A DNA stretch of 38,804 nucleotides from an uncultured Acidobacteriota bacterium (GCA_903832295.1 CAILAZ010000237.1:1-38804), one strand, 5' to 3'; counted from the stretch's first letter, positions 15,945-23,651 are shown. The notes: a model not told the origin generated them from the letters alone. Made by a program: numbers and translations.

Positions 15945-15988
15945 TCCGCAGGGCCCGTCCAACACTGGGTGGGCTCCGGCCCTGCGGA
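15945..15988 (-). other. Long GC hairpin upstream of the scaffold gene
   Basis: Perfect 11-bp arms TCCGCAGGGCC (15945-15955) and GGCCCTGCGGA (15978-15988), loop 22 bases. Second of a tandem pair in the 177-base gap between the Acb2-like gene and scaffold. No U-tract. Confidence 0.6.
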
Positions 15989-15990
15989 TC

Positions 15991-16024
15991 ATTGCGCGCC
16001 GAAAGGAGGGGAACGGCGCGCAAT
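15991..16024 (-). other. Perfect GC hairpin after the Acb2-like gene
   Basis: Perfect 11-bp arms ATTGCGCGCCG (15991-16001) and CGGCGCGCAAT (16014-16024), loop 12 bases. It begins 12 bases after the Acb2-like stop. No U-tract follows on the minus strand, so it is not a standard intrinsic terminator. Confidence 0.6.
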
Positions 16025-16036
16025 CTGCAATCTTCC

Positions 16037-16318
16037 CTACTCCACGGCGCAGGCGATCGCCGCATTGGCGGTCATCACCGCCTCGCGTACCTTGCGCATC
16101 ACAGCCGTCTTGTCCTGCCCCGCCGGCACATGCCGGTTGATCGTCTCGGCAAATCTCTTCGCCTCCGCGCGAAGCTCGCCGTACTGCACCAGCTTCTGCG
16201 GCGTCGGCGGATGATACGTGAACCAGTTGTCGATTTGGTCCTGGTCGTAACTGCGGAAGTCCGTCCGCTTCGGACGCGTCACTTCATCCTCGACAAATGC
16301 TCTGGCAAGGTCGTCCAT
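16037..16318 (-). CDS. Acb2/Tad1 hairpin-domain protein, candidate anti-CBASS sponge
   Basis: 93 residues; GGAGAGACGAGT precedes ATG 16318. Residues about 28-91 match the small helical-hairpin family that includes phage Acb2: DNWFTYHPPTPQKLVQYGEL, an Ala/Lys helix (RAEAKRFAETI), a PAGQDK turn, then VREAVMTANAAIA. Acb2 binds cyclic oligonucleotides made by host CBASS (and some Thoeris signals) and keeps effectors off. The N-terminal 27 residues are an extra acidic/basic arm. It lies between portal and scaffold in the late operon. Family call is from motif recognition; ligand and activity are untested here. Confidence 0.7.
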   Translation of the reverse strand: MDDLARAFVEDEVTRPKRTDFRSYDQDQIDNWFTYHPPTPQKLVQYGELRAEAKRFAETINRHVPAGQDKTAVMRKVREAVMTANAAIACAVE

Positions 16319-16340
16319 ACTCGTCTCTCCTTATGGGTCG

Positions 16341-18431
16341 TTACTGCCCCGTCGCTGGCTGCGGCTGCGCCTGTTGCTGTTGCGCGGCCGCCTGTTGCTG
16401 TTGCGCGGCCGCCTGCTGCTGTTGCTGCGCCGCGGCCTGCTGCTGCTGCGACTGCATCGCCTGCTCATGCGCCTGCTCGTGGAACTGGGCCATCATGTCT
16501 TCGTAGGCCGCCATTCGCTCCTGCAGGTTCTGCGCCTTCGTCTCAATCTCGGCGATCAGCACCTTCGTCTCGTTGTCCTTATCCGCCTGGGCCATGCGTC
16601 CCTGTATCTCGACAACCTTGCCCATCTTCTCCATCCGCAGCTGCTGGACCTCGCCCATCGCCTGCTGCAGTTGCGCCTGCGCCTGCATCACCATTGCCCG
16701 CGCCTGCGGCGGAATATCGCCCTGGTTCGGAGGTGCCAGCAGGTCGGCAATCTCATCGCCGTAGGTGCCCACATTCTTCAGCCGGATCGCGATCGCAATG
16801 ATCTTCTGCATCAGCTGCGCTTCCAGCCCCAGCGCCGGCAGCGTCGACAGCAGCGTGTCTACAAACTCGCTCACCTCGTCGCGCTGGCTCATGTCGCTGG
16901 GCCCGTCGCTGATCGCCACTTCAAACTCCCCGCGATGCGCAAAGAATAGGTCCGCTTCCGGCAGGTGCTGCGAATCCGCCGCCAGCCCTTCGCCCTGCTC
17001 CTGCTCCCCGTCTTCCTCGTTCGGCCGCGGCGCCACACGCAGCGCCTTGTCCTGCCCCTTCTGGTCAATCCCCAGCAGTTGCTGCGGCAGGCTGTCCAGC
17101 TTCGCCAGCTCTGTAATCAGCTCGTTCAGCTGGATGCCGGTGTTCGTCAGCGCGCGCACAAAGTTGTCCGTGAAGTGAAAACTCCCGATCGACTCCTGGC
17201 TCTGGATCTTGCCCAGCGCCACGCCGCTTTTCTCGTTCTGCCGCTGCGCGCTCGTCGGCAGCGGATTCACGCCCATGCACGCCTGGATAGACCGCCGCCA
17301 CCGCTCGAAGGCAATCTCGTAGGCCTGCGCGTTCGGAATAAACTGCGGCCGCGTCGGCAGCGGCGGAGGGCCCCATTGCGGCTCCCAATCCGCCGGAATC
17401 AGAAACTCCACATACGCCTGCGGCACCTTGTTCAGGTACCGGTGCAGGTCGGCATCAAACTGCCCCTTATACCCCTGCAGTGGAGCTCGCGGAGCCATCC
17501 CAAACTCTTCCGCCTCCTGCGACGCAATGTAAGCCAACATCTGCTGCGAACCGCGCGCCCGCCGCACCAGGCTCAGAAACACCCGCTTCGACGTTCCCCC
17601 GGCCCGCTTGTACTTCTCCAGCCCAAAGCAGCCCACAATCGGAATCCACGACCCGATCCACTCATTCTCTTCCAGAATCTCCAGCCCGTTCGTGATCCGC
17701 TGCGTTACCGCGTGGTGCGTTTCGCCGTCCTTCTCCGTTACCTTCTCCCGCGTCCACCACTCCGCCACCGTGATGTTCTCGCCATCCAGCCACCCGGGAG
17801 CCTTCTCAATGTCGGCACCATCAAAGCTGCGCTTCTTCGCCTTCGGATACCGCGTGGCAAACGTCGACTGGCGCATCTTGTCCGTCACGAAACAGAAGTT
17901 CATGTCCGAGAAATCCGACTCGCGCGCATCCGGGTCCACAAACACCGTCGCCCAGTTCGGAATCCGCTTGATGCGCGGCTCCTGCTCCCCATTCTTGCCT
18001 GTCACCACCAGGTGCACGCGCCAGAACCCGAATCCGCACTCCACGCAGCTCTCAAACGCGGTCGAGTAAATGCTCTGCGCCTTTGACGCGTACTCAATGC
18101 CTTGGATGTACGCCTGCCGGTGCTCCGCGTCCGAATCCTTGGCGTCTTCCGAGCGCGGGCTTACCTTGATCGAACGCTTCGTCTGCCGCAGATTGTTGTT
18201 CGTCGCGTTGACGTACTGGCTCACTTCGTCCGGCCACAGGCACGGCCGCCCCGCGCGGTCGTTCTTGAAGTCCTCTGGAGGAATGCACAGGACACAATCC
18301 ATGTCCTTTTCCGCTTCGTCGTAGTTCTCCTGCCAATACGACTTCGCGTAGGCAAAGTCCTCGCGCAGCCTGCGCAGCAGCTCTTCATCCGCAGCGGAGA
18401 TTCCCTGGCCGTTTTTCGTCTCGTTAGCCAT
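16341..18431 (-). CDS. Portal protein, P22 gp1-like
   Basis: 696 residues from ATG 18431 (AGAGGATGC upstream; overlaps the previous stop by 8 bases). N-terminal features match P22-type portals: LREDFAYAKSYWQENYDEAE, a GRPCLWPDEVSQYVNATNNN block, then IKVSPRSEDAKDSDAEHRQA and a GFWRVHLVV segment. The mid region includes ACMGVNPLPTSAQRQNEKSG, also family-like. The C-terminus is a helical barrel with a Gln/Ala tail encoded by 21-bp repeats. It forms the dodecameric channel at the packaging vertex. Confidence 0.85.
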   Translation of the reverse strand: MANETKNGQGISAADEELLRRLREDFAYAKSYWQENYDEAEKDMDCVLCIPPEDFKNDRAGRPCLWPDEVSQYVNATNNNLRQTKRSIKVSPRSEDAKDSDAEHRQAYIQGIEYASKAQSIYSTAFESCVECGFGFWRVHLVVTGKNGEQEPRIKRIPNWATVFVDPDARESDFSDMNFCFVTDKMRQSTFATRYPKAKKRSFDGADIEKAPGWLDGENITVAEWWTREKVTEKDGETHHAVTQRITNGLEILEENEWIGSWIPIVGCFGLEKYKRAGGTSKRVFLSLVRRARGSQQMLAYIASQEAEEFGMAPRAPLQGYKGQFDADLHRYLNKVPQAYVEFLIPADWEPQWGPPPLPTRPQFIPNAQAYEIAFERWRRSIQACMGVNPLPTSAQRQNEKSGVALGKIQSQESIGSFHFTDNFVRALTNTGIQLNELITELAKLDSLPQQLLGIDQKGQDKALRVAPRPNEEDGEQEQGEGLAADSQHLPEADLFFAHRGEFEVAISDGPSDMSQRDEVSEFVDTLLSTLPALGLEAQLMQKIIAIAIRLKNVGTYGDEIADLLAPPNQGDIPPQARAMVMQAQAQLQQAMGEVQQLRMEKMGKVVEIQGRMAQADKDNETKVLIAEIETKAQNLQERMAAYEDMMAQFHEQAHEQAMQSQQQQAAAQQQQQAAAQQQQAAAQQQQAQPQPATGQ
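16371..16436 (-). repeat. 21-bp tandem repeat encoding the Gln/Ala tail of the portal
   Basis: Two identical 21-bp units (16371-16391, 16392-16412) and a third diverged unit encode blocks of QQQQ and AAA at the portal C-terminus. Each unit includes a GCGGCCGC site. Likely to vary in copy number by slippage. Confidence 0.8.
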
Positions 18432-18981
18432 GCATCCTCTTCGTAAACGACTCGCCATACACCTTCACTGGCATCGTCTCCAACCGGCAGCTCGCGCAAA
18501 ACACCGTGCCCGCTTCCAGCCCGCGTCCCCACCCGGCCTTGTGCGCTTCCAGCCGCGCCGTCGCCGTCGTCAGCCCCTCAAAACGCTCCGTCTTAGCGCA
18601 CGCATCGCACACCATATCCACTGCGCGCGTCTCAAACGGTTCCTCTTTCAGCGGCGCCGGCATTCCCCTGGGCCGGATCATCCGCTCCGCCTTCGCGGCG
18701 ATCATGTCCTCGCACGCCGCCAGGCTGGGGACCGCAAAGAAAAGCCGTGGCCGCATCGCCTCATACATCTCCCGCCGCCGTGCCCCTTCACACTCGTTCA
18801 GCAGCTCGCAGAAGAAACCCACGCGCTCCCCGGGCATCGGATAGCCGTTCACAATATCGGCCATCACCTGCACCAGCGCCGGATCGTCCAGCCCCGGCAG
18901 GCCCATCACCGTCAGCTCGTTCTCCAGCCGCCGCTTTTCGTCCTGAATCATCCGCCCCACCTTTACCGGTGCATCTGCCAC
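18424..18981 (-). CDS. Unknown protein upstream of the portal (185 aa)
   Basis: 185 residues from GTG 18981 (an ATG 10 codons downstream is an alternative). The N-terminal half is helical and charged (RMIQDEKRRLENELTVMG). The C-terminal part has CDAC (about 123-126) and CASC (about 161-164), a possible zinc site. It overlaps the portal by 8 bases. No family recognised. The region just upstream is disturbed by an insertion. Confidence 0.6.
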   Translation of the reverse strand: MADAPVKVGRMIQDEKRRLENELTVMGLPGLDDPALVQVMADIVNGYPMPGERVGFFCELLNECEGARRREMYEAMRPRLFFAVPSLAACEDMIAAKAERMIRPRGMPAPLKEEPFETRAVDMVCDACAKTERFEGLTTATARLEAHKAGWGRGLEAGTVFCASCRLETMPVKVYGESFTKRMHG

Positions 18982-19085
18982 AGCTTCCGCGTCAGTATCT
19001 TCCCCGCGCAGTAGTCGTTCTCGTCGTATCCGCGCTCATCCCGCGCGGGCTGTTCTTTCTTAGGAATTGGCGCACTCCCATTCAA
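18963..19085 (-). CDS. Possible gene remnant left by an insertion (40 aa)
   Basis: A 40-codon frame from TTG 19085 to TAA 18963, overlapping both neighbours. It contains QPARDERGYDENDYCAGK, whose first part is duplicated on the far side of the inserted 129-aa gene (19477-19509) in the same frame. Third codon positions are G/C rich, which suggests it was coding. No good ribosome-binding site. Probably the displaced end of an older gene; may no longer be expressed. Confidence 0.35.
   Translation of the reverse strand: MNGSAPIPKKEQPARDERGYDENDYCAGKILTRKLWQMHR
19020..19052. repeat. 33-bp direct repeat, copy A
   Basis: Matches 19477-19509 with a single mismatch (19034 versus 19491). Together the copies bracket the 129-aa gene; repeat-to-repeat distance is 457 bp. 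Confidence 0.85.
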
Positions 19086-19449
19086 CCGTTGCTGAGGTCT
19101 CATAGTATGGGAGTGGAAATTTCACCCATTCGCGCGCCATTTTGACACGAAGCTGAGACTCCGGACATCCGTCGGAGACGCAAATCGATCTAAGTTTTGC
19201 CAGGCCCTCCACGATTTGCTCTAAGGTGGGGTCCGCCCTCTGTCCGAGGCCTGTAATGATCACCGTTCTGCTCATCTTCACTTTTTCAACTCCTAAGCGC
19301 GGGTCGTGCACACTCACTTGCAGAAGCAGCTCAAAAAGTCGCCCAACCAAATCCTGAGCAGCTTTGCCTTCGTCGTACTGCTCCCGCAACCGCCATGCCT
19401 CTGCGTATGCCTGGTCTGCGGTAATTCCGTAGTATTCTCTGTGCTTCAT
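19060..19449 (-). CDS. Inserted gene of unknown function (129 aa)
   Basis: 129 residues from ATG 19449. The N-terminus is helical (TADQAYAEAWRLREQYDEGK, then DLVGRLFELLLQVSV); the C-terminal half mixes strands and a SDGCPESQLRVKM segment, ending VEWECANS. Codon third positions are clearly less GC-rich than in flanking late genes. It is bracketed by 33-bp direct repeats and breaks a small gene, so it looks like a late-arriving moron. No family recognised; candidate roles such as host takeover or exclusion would be guesses. Confidence 0.7.
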   Translation of the reverse strand: MKHREYYGITADQAYAEAWRLREQYDEGKAAQDLVGRLFELLLQVSVHDPRLGVEKVKMSRTVIITGLGQRADPTLEQIVEGLAKLRSICVSDGCPESQLRVKMAREWVKFPLPYYETSATVEWECANS

Positions 19450-19457
19450 TGCAGCCC

Positions 19458-19616
19458 TCAGCCCCGATTATATCCGCTCGTCGTATCCGCACTCATCCCG
19501 CGCGGGCTGGGGCTGCGTGCCGGCCGGTTCGCCATCGTCACTTTCAGCGGAACCGCCGCGCTTGGCGCAGGCGTCCGCAACAGCAGCGCGTGGATCATCG
19601 GCGCGTTCCAGGCCAT
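19458..19616 (-). CDS. Small coupled ORF, probably altered at its 3' end by insertion
   Basis: 52 codons starting at an ATG that overlaps the previous stop (ATGA at 19616-19618). Third positions are strongly G/C, supporting translation in this frame. Its last third lies in the 33-bp repeat copy B; in copy A the same frame continues to a different ending (MSADTTRTTTARGRY, then stop), which may be the original C-terminus. Function unknown. Confidence 0.45.
   Translation of the reverse strand: MAWNAPMIHALLLRTPAPSAAVPLKVTMANRPARSPSPRGMSADTTSGYNRG
19477..19509. repeat. 33-bp direct repeat, copy B
   Basis: Partner of 19020-19052 with one mismatch. Both copies contain CCCGCGCGGG. Confidence 0.85.
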
Positions 19617-19939
19617 CAGTCGATTGCCGGCGTGTGACCGCCGCCCTCATGCTCTTCGCCGTCGTCTGCCGCTCCTCCCGGAACCGGCAGCTTCAGCACA
19701 TTCGCCACATGCGCCAGCATCTCCTCGTGGTCGCCCGCGCCAAACGGCTTCTCCGCCTCACGCCGGGCGCCGTACCCCTCGCCCTTTTCGCGCATCACCG
19801 TGTGCACCGTGTGGCCGCCGCCCTTCACCACCCGGCCCTTCACATCCTTTTCCGGGTGGATCTCCACGTGGTGCAACTCAAACTCTTTCTTCTTCTCACG
19901 CGACTTCGCGTTCAGGTCCATCGCTTCTGCCTGGTTCAT
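19616..19939 (-). CDS. Phage protein near the terminase (107 aa)
   Basis: 107 residues from ATG 19939; GAGGAGAGAGCG is a good ribosome-binding site and makes this start better than the longer frame from 19978. His- and Glu-rich: a Lys/Glu helix, then FELHHVEIHPEKD, GGGHTVHTVMREKGEGYGAR and a GAGDHEEMLAHVANVL helix. This composition recurs in small proteins beside terminase and portal in P22-like phages, with no known function. Confidence 0.6.
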   Translation of the reverse strand: MNQAEAMDLNAKSREKKKEFELHHVEIHPEKDVKGRVVKGGGHTVHTVMREKGEGYGARREAEKPFGAGDHEEMLAHVANVLKLPVPGGAADDGEEHEGGGHTPAID

Positions 19940-19974
19940 CGCTCTCTCCTCTTCCCTATTCCGCCGGGGAGCTC

Positions 19975-20178
19975 TCACTGCCCCAGAATCTTGTTGGCCT
20001 TTGCGCGGATACGATCCGCCGCCGCTTCGCTCAGGTTGCCGCGCTTCACCTGCTGCGTGGCCCTGCCCTTCGCATCCGCAGCGTGCGCCTTGTCCGGCAT
20101 CGGATACTTGCGCTGCCCAGGCTCCCCAAACTTATTCGCCGGCAGCACCTTGCGCGCTTCCGCATTCAACTTCGCCAT
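19975..20178 (-). CDS. Small conserved phage protein (67 aa)
   Basis: 67 residues from ATG 20178 (a GTG at 20208 overlapping the terminase is possible). Basic, with KFGEPGQRKYPMPDKAHAAD and a helical C-terminus ADRIRAKANKIL. The R-K-Y-P-x-P-D-x-x-H-A pattern is common in small phage proteins of unknown function. It immediately follows the large terminase. Confidence 0.6.
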   Translation of the reverse strand: MAKLNAEARKVLPANKFGEPGQRKYPMPDKAHAADAKGRATQQVKRGNLSEAAADRIRAKANKILGQ

Positions 20179-20198
20179 CTTCGCCTCGCCTTCCGTTC

Positions 20199-21476
20199 CT
20201 ACGACCACACCCCAACCCGCATCGGCGGCCGCTCCGCTTCCACCCGCGCCTTCTCCCGCGCCGGCTCCTGGATCGACACCGCAAAGTACCGGAACGCGTC
20301 CGCCGGATGGCTCGACCAGTCATGCACCGGTTCCCGCTTGAACACCTGGTGCTTGCTGTCGCTCATCGCCTCATCCGTCTCATACCGGTAATGCTTCAGC
20401 GCCTGCACGCCGTCCGCGCACTTGTCCGCATCAAACCAGCAGCGGTTGAACACCGTTCGCACCGCTGCCAGGCCATCCACAATGCTCAGGTTCGGCACAA
20501 TCCGCACCCGGTATCCGCCCGCCTCCACCAGGTGCTGCACCGTCCTCCCGCCCGCCGCCAGCTGCTTGGCCCTCGCGTCATGCGGCAGAAACGCCGTGCG
20601 GTAGGTATACGGCCGCTTGTTCAGCTCTCCCAGGTAATAGGCCACGTCCTTCTGGCAGTCGCTCACAAAGTCAATCAGCCGAAACTCAAAGCCAACACTC
20701 TGCGCAAACCAGATCGAAACGTTGTCCCCAAATCCCAAATCCCAGAACGTGTCCACCGGCCTCGAGGCGTCGTACGGAACACGCGTGATGCGCCCTTCCT
20801 TCTCCGCCGCAATCAGCTGGTCCTTGTACACTGCGCCCGTCACCGCAGGCCTGCAGGTACCTTCATACACATGCTCAAACTCATCCGGATCGCGCCGCTT
20901 CAGATCTTCCATGTCATCCCGGATCTCCTGCGAAAGCCACGGATTGTCCCGGTAGCTCGTCTTCACCACCCGCGCCCCTTTCGGCGGATCCGACACAAAG
21001 CGCTGAAACGTCTCATCCGTCTCCAGCACCGGATTGAAACTCACCCAAATCTCCGAGCCCGGCTTCCGAATCGTCGGAATCAGTGTGTTCCAGCTCTGCC
21101 GGCTGCCGTTCTGCGCCTCCTCAAACCAGAACCGGTCGACGCTCTCCAGCGACTTGATGTTATGCACGCTCCGGTCCCGCATTCCGTGGTAGGTGAACGT
21201 GCTTCCATTTGCGCCGATGATCTGCTTCTTCTGCACCAGGAACAAATGCCCCAGCCGCATATCGTCGATCTGGTCGCTCAGCAGCTTGTGCACGCTGTCA
21301 TCAATCGACTTCATTGTCTCGCGGCCGCACGCCACGCGCAGCGGCTGCTCCGTCGCCTGCGCAATCAACGCCCGAGCCATGCTCCAGCTCTTGATGCCCG
21401 CGCGGCCGCCCCACATCACCTTGAACCGCCACGGATCAAACAGAAAACTCGCCACTTCCGGCAGCAGGATCTCCAT
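20199..21476 (-). CDS. terL: Large terminase subunit, PBSX-type
   Basis: 425 residues. ATPase: Walker A GGRAGIKS at 23-30, Walker B with FWFEEA at about 116-121 (acidic pair 119-120) and a coupling segment near WVSFNP (144-149). Nuclease: DLGFGD at 246-251 with acidic residues for metal binding, and HDWSSHPADAFRYFAV near the C-terminus. This arrangement is typical of XtmB/Terminase_3 proteins that cut and translocate DNA into the prohead. It follows the small subunit by three bases. Confidence 0.9.
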   Translation of the reverse strand: MEILLPEVASFLFDPWRFKVMWGGRAGIKSWSMARALIAQATEQPLRVACGRETMKSIDDSVHKLLSDQIDDMRLGHLFLVQKKQIIGANGSTFTYHGMRDRSVHNIKSLESVDRFWFEEAQNGSRQSWNTLIPTIRKPGSEIWVSFNPVLETDETFQRFVSDPPKGARVVKTSYRDNPWLSQEIRDDMEDLKRRDPDEFEHVYEGTCRPAVTGAVYKDQLIAAEKEGRITRVPYDASRPVDTFWDLGFGDNVSIWFAQSVGFEFRLIDFVSDCQKDVAYYLGELNKRPYTYRTAFLPHDARAKQLAAGGRTVQHLVEAGGYRVRIVPNLSIVDGLAAVRTVFNRCWFDADKCADGVQALKHYRYETDEAMSDSKHQVFKREPVHDWSSHPADAFRYFAVSIQEPAREKARVEAERPPMRVGVWS

Positions 21477-21479
21477 CCG

Positions 21480-22016
21480 CTACTCCGGCCGAACCAGAAC
21501 AATCCTGATCTCCGAGCCCTCCGGCAAACCGCCCGCCCCGGGAATCACGCTCGCCCCAAACGACTGATCCCCAAAAATCTTCAAATGCTTCCCCAGCCGC
21601 TCAAGGTTCTGCCCCTTGTCCGCAAGCCTGAACTTCGTGGTCACCGTCTTCGGACCATCTTTGGTTTGCCAGGTATCCGTCTCCAGCCCCGCAATCGCGG
21701 CCCGCGCCATCTCATTCATGCGATGCACCGGCAGCGGATTCCCCTCCGCATCGAAAATGTCCTTGACGTCGGAGAACGCCAGCTTCGCCAGCTCCCGCAC
21801 CACCCGCTCCGCTGTAACCTCCAGCTTCGCCGCCATGCGCGCCTGTCCATCCGCAATCGCCGCCGCCACCACCGGATTCCGTAACAGCTTGCTCCCCGTC
21901 ACATGCGCCGTCGCCGCAGAAAACCCCGCCGCAATCGCCGCCCTGGTCGCGTTCAGGTCAATCAGGTACTCGGCCGCAAACATCGCCTGCTTCGGTGTTA
22001 TCTTGGCCATCGTCAT
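21480..22016 (-). CDS. terS: Small terminase subunit
   Basis: 178 residues. KITPKQAMFAAEYLIDLNAT, then AAIAAGFSAATAHVTGSKLL and NPVVAAAI form the HTH and helical N-terminal domain of Terminase_2 proteins, which bind the packaging site. The C-terminus, FRLADKGQNLERLGKHL, is also family-like. Two ATGs compete: 22016 overlaps the previous stop, while 22010 has GGAGG at the better distance, so the protein may start two residues later. Confidence 0.85.
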   Translation of the reverse strand: MTMAKITPKQAMFAAEYLIDLNATRAAIAAGFSAATAHVTGSKLLRNPVVAAAIADGQARMAAKLEVTAERVVRELAKLAFSDVKDIFDAEGNPLPVHRMNEMARAAIAGLETDTWQTKDGPKTVTTKFRLADKGQNLERLGKHLKIFGDQSFGASVIPGAGGLPEGSEIRIVLVRPE

Positions 22017-22249
22017 ACCTCCAGCAGCTTCAGCTGCCCGGCGTCCTGCAGCTCCTCCGTCTGCCGCTCCGCCCTCAGCTCAACCCGCGTCACCTTCGTC
22101 CCGCCATCGCGGATCGGAATCGTCCGCAGCAGCGCCATTCGCACCGCAGCTTCCACCCACTCCGCATCGCGATCCCACAACTGCGCCACCCGCGCCATGC
22201 TCATCCCGCCGGCAAACTGCATCGCCGCCACTTCGCCCGCATCATCCAT
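22013..22249 (-). CDS. Small HTH-like protein upstream of the terminase
   Basis: 78 residues. VAAMQFAGGMSMARVAQLWD, then AEWVEAAVRMALL resembles a helix-turn-helix with a following helix; the C-terminus ends in a short acidic helix and GQLKLLEV. It overlaps the small terminase start. Possibly a DNA-binding partner for packaging or a regulator of the packaging genes; not assigned to a family. Confidence 0.5.
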   Translation of the reverse strand: MDDAGEVAAMQFAGGMSMARVAQLWDRDAEWVEAAVRMALLRTIPIRDGGTKVTRVELRAERQTEELQDAGQLKLLEV

Positions 22250-22262
22250 CGGCTCAGCCCTG

Positions 22263-22302
22263 AAAAATACGGCGCCTTTCGCATCTCGCTACTCAGCGCC
22301 GT
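22263..22302 (-). terminator. Candidate intrinsic terminator after the membrane/lipoprotein gene
   Basis: On the minus strand ACGGCGC and GCGCCGT arms (22296-22302 and 22269-22275) enclose a 20-base loop and are followed by ATTTTT. It lies in the 63-base gap between the 286-aa gene and the packaging genes. The loop is long, so strength may be moderate. Confidence 0.5.
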
Positions 22303-22312
22303 CCCCAACTCG

Positions 22313-23173
22313 CTAGAACCCTGCCACCGTCAGCTGCGCCTGCCCGGCATCCATCTGCGCATAGGCCACGCTCACGCTCTCCCCGTAATGCGCCGCCAGC
22401 ACCCGGGCCGACTTGTCCCGGTCCAGGTACGGAGCCACCATCGCCACCTTCACCGGGGCCGGAGGCGCAAGCGCAGCCAGGCTCTTTCCGCCGATCTGCT
22501 GCACCAGTCCCAGCATCGTATTCACAATCGTCGCCACACCGTTCAGCGCCGCCAGCGCCAGCCTCTGACTATTCGGATCGACGATATGCGCGGCCTGCAG
22601 TACGCCGGCATTGACCTGCTGCTGCAGCGTCACAATCGCCGCCTGCAACTGCACCAGCACACTCGCATTCGGATTCGCCAGGTAGCTCTTGGCCAGCGCC
22701 ACCACGATATTGCTCCCGGCATCAAACCCCACCGTAGCCGCCGCGAAGATCGGCGCATCCGCCGGCAGCAGAATTCCCGCCGTCGTGTCCACCGTCGCGA
22801 TCGCCGACTGCAGCGTCGGAGTCCAATTCACAATATCCTGCGCCACTCCGGAGGCCGTGCATCCCACCGTCGGCAACGTCCCCGCCAGCGTCAGCATCAC
22901 CAGAGCCCACACCGCCAGCTTGCCCGGATCCGCGCCCTTGCCGCTGTCGGCCTTCAGCAGCGCACCCGCCGCAGCCGCCACCACTGCACCGGCCTGCAAA
23001 AACGGAGTGTACTGCGCCGGCAACACGCCCGTCAGGCCCGCAAAAAACAAGCCAAGCGCAGCCAACACACCCGCCACCGTGAGCAGCGTGTTCGTCTTCG
23101 TGCCTACCATCCGCTCAGCCATGTCAGCCAGCAGCCGCGCCGCCAGCGATTCTTCCACGCCATTCAATCCCAT
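22313..23173 (-). CDS. Holin-like/lipoprotein-like fusion protein (286 aa)
   Basis: 286 residues. The first 80 residues have a short amphipathic start, two hydrophobic segments (about 29-48 and 58-76) and a charged turn (KADSGKGADPGK), like a two-span holin. A third hydrophobic stretch (about 87-104) then runs into LPTVGC, which resembles a lipobox with the Cys at about 105. The remainder (about 106-286) is Ala/Val/Leu-rich and helical without a known fold. It could be a fusion of a membrane protein with a lipoprotein domain, and it is the best lysis candidate because no endolysin was found. Both functional ideas are tentative. Confidence 0.55.
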   Translation of the reverse strand: MGLNGVEESLAARLLADMAERMVGTKTNTLLTVAGVLAALGLFFAGLTGVLPAQYTPFLQAGAVVAAAAGALLKADSGKGADPGKLAVWALVMLTLAGTLPTVGCTASGVAQDIVNWTPTLQSAIATVDTTAGILLPADAPIFAAATVGFDAGSNIVVALAKSYLANPNASVLVQLQAAIVTLQQQVNAGVLQAAHIVDPNSQRLALAALNGVATIVNTMLGLVQQIGGKSLAALAPPAPVKVAMVAPYLDRDKSARVLAAHYGESVSVAYAQMDAGQAQLTVAGF

Positions 23174-23235
23174 ATCCTCACCCCTTCTCCAAATGCCCGG
23201 ATACCTTAGCTTTCCTTAGCCCACGGCCGCCAAAT

Positions 23236-23631
23236 TCAGCGCGGCCATACCCGCAAAATATCGCCCGCCGCCGCGCCCACCAGCGGATACACAATCACCT
23301 TCGCCTGCGTCCGCGCCACCACGCTCTCCGCGCGATTCTCCCTGCCCGGCATCGATCGCCCCAGCGCGCCCAGCGGCCTCCGCCTGGCCAGCGCATTGCG
23401 CTCCATCTCGCTCTTCGTAATCCCCGCCGTCGACGGACGCGTCCTTATATCGCTGTCCACCTTTCGCGCCTCCACTGAGATCAGCCGGAATCCCAGCAGC
23501 CGTCCGCTCAGCGTGTCGTACTCCCGCCGCCACGCGCCCGCCGCTTCCATGTGCTCGGCCTGCGCCAGCTCCACGCGCCGAATCACCTGCGATCCCGCTC
23601 CCGCCGCAAACACCAAAACGCTCTTCGCCAT
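23236..23631 (-). CDS. First gene of the late region (131 aa)
   Basis: 131 residues from ATG 23631, with GAGAGGGGT upstream; the longer frame from 23925 runs through non-coding sequence. Basic C-terminal half (ITKSEMERNALARRRPLG, then SVVARTQAKVIVYPLVGAAA). The N-terminus is mildly hydrophobic but not a clear signal peptide. No family recognised. It sits directly downstream of a strong hairpin in its leader. Confidence 0.55.
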   Translation of the reverse strand: MAKSVLVFAAGAGSQVIRRVELAQAEHMEAAGAWRREYDTLSGRLLGFRLISVEARKVDSDIRTRPSTAGITKSEMERNALARRRPLGALGRSMPGRENRAESVVARTQAKVIVYPLVGAAAGDILRVWPR

Positions 23632-23651
23632 ACCCCTCTCACAATCACAAA

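Noticed and set aside
12099..16024. Intrinsic terminators at the GC hairpins of the head operon
   Set aside because: None of these hairpins is followed by a U-tract on the transcribed strand, and essential head genes lie downstream.
16371..16436. CRISPR-like or regulatory repeat
   Set aside because: The repeats are contiguous, 21 bp, in frame and encode the Gln/Ala tail of the portal; there are no spacers.
14567..16801. 744-codon plus-strand frame
   Set aside because: Antisense of scaffold, Acb2-like and portal genes; crosses several minus-strand genes with strong ribosome-binding sites.
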